The notes under the pieces: generated by a model | What the model saw: the letters and a program-made list of their open reading frames with translations, nothing else | Database searches by the model: none | What the model was told of the DNA's origin: nothing | Shown: positions 6,898 to 8,409 of the stretch, piece by piece | How the letters are laid out: every line of letters starts with the position of its first letter | Position numbering within the stretch: position 1 is the stretch's first letter | Origin: Bacteriovoracaceae bacterium UBA1511 | Lineage (GTDB): Bacteria; Bdellovibrionota; Bacteriovoracia; Bacteriovoracales; Bacteriovoracaceae | Assembly (NCBI GenBank): GCA_002323535.1 | Contig: DCQT01000012.1 | Coordinates: forward strand, 1-8,409 | DNA: 8,409 bases | Reading direction: 5' to 3' | Program-made: the position numbers and the translations under genes

Positions 6898-7923
6898 CTA
6901 TTTATCAGCTTGAGCTTCCTGTACTTCCTTCATAATAGTATCGACTTTCATCCCTAGTCCTAAGCCCATAGTTGTAAGTAATTCTTTAATTTCGTTAAGA
7001 GACTTTCTCCCAAAGTTTTTTGTCCTTAACATTTCGCCCTCTGTTTTACTAACGAGCTCATAAATATATTTGATATTGGCATTTTGAAGACAATTAGCAG
7101 ATCTAACAGATAACTCTAATTCTGAAACAGGCTTCAACAATGCATTATTTGTAGGTGTTTGAGTTTGTATAGGGCTCTTTTCAACGTTAGAAACAACCTC
7201 GTCGTTATCCTCAAAATTCAAAAAGACGGTAAATTGATCTCTTAATATTTTGGCTGAATAGGCCACTGCATTAACTGGCTCAAGACCACTATCTGTCCAA
7301 ACTTCCAAAGTTAATTTATCAAAATCGGTTCTTTTTCCAACCCTTGAGTTGGAAACTGTATAGTTAACTCTTTGAACAGGGGAAAATAAAGTATCTAAAA
7401 AAATCCACCCAACTGGTAACTCAAAATTTTCTTTATTATCGCTAGATGTAACGTACCCTTTCCCCCTTGCGATGAGAACCTCAAGTCTGAACTTACCTCC
7501 AGAGGAAACGTTGGCAATTACATGCTCAGAATTTAAAACATCAAATTGAGGTGACTCTTCAAAGTCTGACGCTGTTACAGGACCCTCACCAGACTTTTCC
7601 AAAACGGCTGTGAATTGATCTACGCCGCTAAGTTTAAACCTTACTTCCTTGAGGTTTAAAATAATCTCACTAACCTCTTCCTTAATATTATTAATCGTGT
7701 CAAATTCATGCTCAACACCTTCAATTTTAATAGCAACAATACCAGCTCCCTGAAGCGAGCTTAATAAAACACGACGTAAGGAGTTTCCTAATGTTTGACC
7801 ATAGCCTCTTTCCAAAGGCTTCGCGACAAACTTGCTATAACTAGATGTCGCGGTGTCACTATCGATTTCTAAACCGGTAGGACGAATAAGATCATTCCAA
7901 TTTTTATCAGTAAATTTATCCAT
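6898..7923 (-). CDS. rpoA: DNA-directed RNA polymerase subunit alpha
   Basis: This 341-residue protein is the scaffold on which RNA polymerase is assembled. The N-terminal assembly domain (about 1-238) has FVAKPLERGYGQTLGNSLRR (32-51), the alpha dimerisation and beta/beta' contact region, and the VGKRTDFDKLTLEVWTDSG block (195-213). A flexible linker (about 240-262, rich in Q, T, N, P) leads to the C-terminal domain (about 263-326), which holds VRSANCL (273-279). R274 and N277 correspond to E. coli R265 and N268, which contact UP-element DNA and activators, and NFGRKSLNEIKE (303-314) follows. A short acidic tail ends the chain. The Shine-Dalgarno is GGAG, 8 nt from the ATG. It follows rpsK after 23 nt, where many bacteria have rpsD instead. 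Confidence 0.98.
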   Translation of the reverse strand: MDKFTDKNWNDLIRPTGLEIDSDTATSSYSKFVAKPLERGYGQTLGNSLRRVLLSSLQGAGIVAIKIEGVEHEFDTINNIKEEVSEIILNLKEVRFKLSGVDQFTAVLEKSGEGPVTASDFEESPQFDVLNSEHVIANVSSGGKFRLEVLIARGKGYVTSSDNKENFELPVGWIFLDTLFSPVQRVNYTVSNSRVGKRTDFDKLTLEVWTDSGLEPVNAVAYSAKILRDQFTVFLNFEDNDEVVSNVEKSPIQTQTPTNNALLKPVSELELSVRSANCLQNANIKYIYELVSKTEGEMLRTKNFGRKSLNEIKELLTTMGLGLGMKVDTIMKEVQEAQADK

Positions 7924-7946
7924 GAGAAAATCTCCAAATTATATAA

Positions 7947-8330
7947 TTAAACTCTTCTTCTTTTAGGAGCTCTACATCCATTATGTGGAATAGGACTCTT
8001 ATCAGCCACAGATGTAATTCTTAAACCAACACCAACAAGTGCTCGAATAGCGTTTTCTCTACCCGCACCAGGACCTTTAACCTTCACATCACAAGAACTA
8101 AGACCGTGCTCCATTGCCTTCTTAGCTGCATCGGCTGATGCTGTCTGAGCAGCGAATGGTGTCGACTTTTTAGAGCCTCTAAAGCCTAACTGGCCAGCGG
8201 ATGCCCAAGAGATAGCGTTACCTGATGGATCAGTGAAAGTAACAATCGTGTTATTAAACGAAGCTTGAATATGACAAACTCCGTGTGTGATGTTTTTTTT
8301 AACTTTCTTTTTTGTAGCTTTTTTAACCAT
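7947..8330 (-). CDS. rpsK: 30S ribosomal protein S11
   Basis: This 127-residue protein is a component of the 30S platform near the mRNA exit and the Shine-Dalgarno helix. After a lysine-rich N-terminus, it shows [15 protein letters not shown] (20-34), the [14 protein letters not shown] block (49-62), [15 protein letters not shown] (83-97) and the invariant ending [15 protein letters not shown] (113-127). The length is close to the usual 129. The gene begins 13 nt after the rpsM stop with AAGG just upstream. No anomalies seen. Confidence 0.98.
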   Translation of the reverse strand: MVKKATKKKVKKNITHGVCHIQASFNNTIVTFTDPSGNAISWASAGQLGFRGSKKSTPFAAQTASADAAKKAMEHGLSSCDVKVKGPGAGRENAIRALVGVGLRITSVADKSPIPHNGCRAPKRRRV

Positions 8331-8343
8331 GTTTCAACCTTAA

Positions 8344-8409
8344 TTACTTCATTGATTTAATAGATTTTTTACCAGCAATAGCGACTGCCTTACCTTTTCT
8401 AGTTCTTGC
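8344..8409 (-). CDS. rpsM: 30S ribosomal protein S13, C-terminal end (partial)
   Basis: Only the last 21 codons and the TAA (8344-8346) lie in the window. The visible peptide starts ARTRKGK, the conserved C-terminal S13 motif, and continues into a lysine-rich tail ending SMK. Its place directly before rpsK matches the standard alpha-operon order. The tail contacts tRNA and 16S rRNA in the 30S head in known structures. Confidence 0.85.
   Translation of the reverse strand, partial: ARTRKGKAVAIAGKKSIKSMK

Noticed and set aside
1..8409. Search by eye for mobile elements, CRISPR arrays, tRNA genes or phage-defence genes
   Set aside because: No regularly spaced repeats, transposase motifs, tRNA-like cloverleaf or defence protein motifs were seen; gaps between genes never exceed about 160 bp.

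Overview
All ten protein genes in this window, two of them cut by the window edges, lie on the minus strand, so the window reads from right to left. The DNA is AT-rich, most genes start with ATG behind Shine-Dalgarno sites, and spacing is tight. Gene content and protein style point to a low-GC Gram-negative bacterium. A Bdellovibrionota / former deltaproteobacterial lineage such as the Bacteriovorax group is my best guess, but this is inference from composition and protein flavour, not a database match.

Right part (8409 to 6532): the distal end of the large ribosomal protein operon, with the last codons of rpsM (S13), then rpsK (S11), rpoA (RNA polymerase alpha) and rplQ (L17). The rpsD gene often found between rpsK and rpoA is absent here. 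A strong intrinsic terminator (6479-6504) closes the block.

Middle (6478 to 4158): a membrane-anchored TlpA/ResA-like thioredoxin-fold protein whose start codon directly abuts the terminator T-tract, then an orphan sigma-54-dependent (NtrC-class) transcription activator with a PocR/GAF-like sensor domain. The 120-bp gap before the activator holds an AT-rich palindrome. The 156-bp gap after it holds two further dyads and a hairpin.

Left part (4152 to 1): an acyl-CoA (probably propionyl-CoA) carboxylase operon split into three polypeptides. These are the carboxyltransferase beta subunit, a free-standing biotin carboxylase (ATGA overlap with the previous gene) and a biotin carrier protein that seems to carry the BT-like docking domain (1-nt gap). 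The gene for HflK, the membrane SPFH/prohibitin-family regulator of the FtsH protease, follows after 23 nt and runs off the window. Biotin carboxylase carboxylates biotin on the carrier with ATP and bicarbonate, and the beta subunit transfers the carboxyl group to the acyl-CoA.

The most interesting non-coding element is a long hairpin (4116-4152) that pairs the whole Shine-Dalgarno sequence and the first two bases of the start codon of the carboxyltransferase gene with an upstream anti-Shine-Dalgarno-like arm. It could be a translational switch or a DNA operator for the whole carboxylase operon. I found no clearly new multi-gene system; the genes are of known families and the unusual points are mostly in regulation and arrangement.
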